Source of the DNA: an uncultured Alphaproteobacteria bacterium
GTDB lineage: Bacteria; Pseudomonadota; Alphaproteobacteria; Rs-D84
Reading direction: 5' to 3'
Length of the DNA: 64,000 nt
Assembly (NCBI GenBank): GCA_944393245.1
Contig: CALXZM010000005.1
Span: 59,500 to 123,499, forward strand
Positions 63,701-64,000 of this stretch are shown piece after piece (the stretch's first letter is position 1; each line of letters opens with the position of its first letter). The notes beneath the pieces were generated by a model. That model worked only from the letters and a program-made list of their open reading frames with translations. It was not told the origin of the DNA and searched no databases. The translations under genes and the position numbers were made by a program.

Positions 63701-64000
63701 TATTTAAAATAATAACATCAGAGCAAGTGGCTAATGTAGATACTTTGTCTCAAGAAGAAAAGGAAAACGGTATAAAAGATAACTCTAAATGTTATGTCGT
63801 GTACGATAAAGGTGACAAAGATGGCAATAGATGGTACTTAGAAAGTCCCTATTATATAGCCTGGTCCGAAGAAAACGTCCGTTTTCTTAAAACCGACCCA
63901 AAAGCGCGCTGGCAAGGCTATATGTTCTATTTTAACGAGGGTTTTTGTTGGTCCAATGTGCTTATGCCAACAAATGAAGAAAGCAAATATATAAAATGCA
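60793..64000 (+). CDS. Eco57I-like adenine methyltransferase, partial (runs off the window)
   Basis: More than 1069 residues are visible without a stop. The N-terminal region includes an E60-V-K62 stretch that could be a vestigial or active nuclease site. The N6-adenine methyltransferase core follows: SAM motif D486-P-A-C-G-S-G-A-F, then GVDIQPIAVQISKLR, and the catalytic N690-P-P-Y693. A long target-recognition-like part runs on to the edge. The start ATG overlaps the helicase stop (ATGA). Together with the PLD-helicase this forms a restriction-modification-like pair. It is classed with large BREX/DISARM/type IIG-like enzymes; exact type undetermined. Confidence 0.88.
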   Translation, partial: MIDFKAPYNRENFSSFLDDFLPYSTVFNEHDVVFARNTASKITNITSVGTCSELGLQLLEVKHSSTNDARVGISKEFFKIMRDNSWQNALVAFVPNDSSNIWRLSFVKMSYKLKDGKLDYETSNPRRYSFLLGLNQHTKTPEQYLSKRVNNLEDLEKCFSVETLTKEFYTELYNWYLWAKSKAINVHFPNDSCDESDDRSHLSEHIIRLITRLMFVWFIKQKDFVPSSLFDPDILKDKILTNFDATSTTSGNYYNAILQNLFFASLNKKITERKFAVGAQEFGIKSLFRDNDGRKNQKTWFKISHEDVLKLFEPVPFLNGGLFECLDKIKEEIEEEEAAGKRPTIIYSDGFSRDDMAKKRAFIPNALFFAPEHNEQIDTDTKNVSGIITIFNKYNFTVEENTPSDVIVALDPELLGKVFENLLASYNPETGESARKSSGSFYTPREVVNYMVDNSINEYLKTVIGDDYVTKPDDIKTALYSIKIIDPACGSGAFPMGILNNIFDRIQEIDPSIDPYKTKLQLIENCIYGVDIQPIAVQISKLRFFISLICEQKEKNSDPECNYGIAQLPNLETKFVAANTLIKCKMPRNRSLFCDTDIENIKEKLTRVRHMHFNARTWREKQDCRDRDKDLRKELLNVLQECGMDATPELREMAQMIAAWNPYNQNQSAGFFDPEWMFGISDGFDIVIGNPPYVSNKKTDPIYGTIYGFNDDLYNYFFIRSMDLCKKGTGILAFITSNTFLTLESKHNIRDLLQNNRIILLNDLGAGVFLGAVVNTVISIVQHLPSKSINYDMSYIDSRENFNSPKVYKPNITIFRETINNVFFSPNENNMKMFNLYGRKLKELYDHFWPIISTSKNIEKNLPIIDSYRKTLKPGDITLLGLLTDGGQGLATANNGKYIAVMQGTKFAENIKNSRPKKLKEACKKYKITELNGISNFSDYLSTKTEAEIAELFDSLKEKYGRDIFGQGYLFKIITSEQVANVDTLSQEEKENGIKDNSKCYVVYDKGDKDGNRWYLESPYYIAWSEENVRFLKTDPKARWQGYMFYFNEGFCWSNVLMPTNEESKYIKC

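Larger units (their letters stand above)
53226..64000. mobile_element. Integrated accessory element (left part), inserted at tRNA-Asn
   Basis: Everything after tRNA-Asn differs from the 53 kb before it. The genes are unfamiliar or defence-related, arginine is often AGA instead of CGT/CGC, spaces are long and structured, and an Xis-like HTH and a small-terminase-like gene are present. The insertion at a tRNA 3' end, with arm-like repeats next to it, is the usual mark of tyrosine-recombinase integration. No integrase is visible in the first 10.8 kb; it is expected near the unseen right end. Confidence 0.75.

Noticed and set aside
57524..64000. Classical type I, type III, BREX or DISARM system
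   Set aside because: Type I would need HsdS and an HsdR endonuclease motif. BREX would need brxC, pglZ and others. DISARM needs drmA and drmB. None is visible so far, although the right part of the element is outside the window.

Overview
The window looks like chromosomal DNA of an uncultured alphaproteobacterium with a compact, fairly AT-rich genome. It is Gram-negative: BamD, RlpA, MurJ, SecG, LepB and several outer-membrane barrels ending in an aromatic residue are present. RNase J, free-standing S24-repressor-type HTH proteins and a CTTGAA-type heat-shock promoter also fit Alphaproteobacteria. No genus can be assigned from the sequence alone.

Positions 1-53225 are chromosomal backbone. 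From the left: a partial XerC-like recombinase, SIMPL protein, trpS, rpsD, LemA and HU; alaS (lacking its C-Ala region) and RNase J; a cold-shock protein, a RelA/SpoT-like protein and lysS behind a possible attenuator; tRNA-Gly; a tgt / M16 peptidase / queA / era block; dcd, rlpA, murJ, bamD, smr and an M23 peptidase; htpX, tdk, tRNA-Arg with a duplicated 3' flank; an alkyltransferase, a second M23 peptidase and prmC; tilS-ftsH-MBL hydrolase; a LOG protein, HIT and DUF167; groES-groEL; secG, rnc, lepB; comM; envelope proteins and a bifunctional PBP; a cluster of dispersed palindromes; ligA, a small HTH gene, fabI and tRNA-Asn. Many intergenic spaces hold clear intrinsic terminators. Three hold long hairpins not explained by termination: upstream of HU, upstream of RNase J, and after tRNA-Arg.

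From the 3' end of tRNA-Asn (53225) to the window edge lies an integrated accessory element of different style: many AGA arginine codons, longer gaps and unfamiliar genes. It carries paired TTTGCTACC repeats one helical turn apart next to the tRNA, an unknown 265-residue protein, an excisionase-like HTH gene behind a 20-bp palindrome, about 470 nt of strongly structured non-coding DNA with an embedded 39-codon ORF, and a small-terminase-like gene. A second structured leader follows, whose last hairpin covers the ribosome-binding site of a PD-(D/E)XK DUF4268 nuclease gene. Then come an ankyrin protein and a translationally coupled pair: a PLD-nuclease/SF2-helicase fusion and a large Eco57I-like adenine methyltransferase that runs off the window. 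I infer that the island carries a restriction-modification-like defence module within a phage- or satellite-derived element. The right att site and any integrase would lie beyond position 64000.
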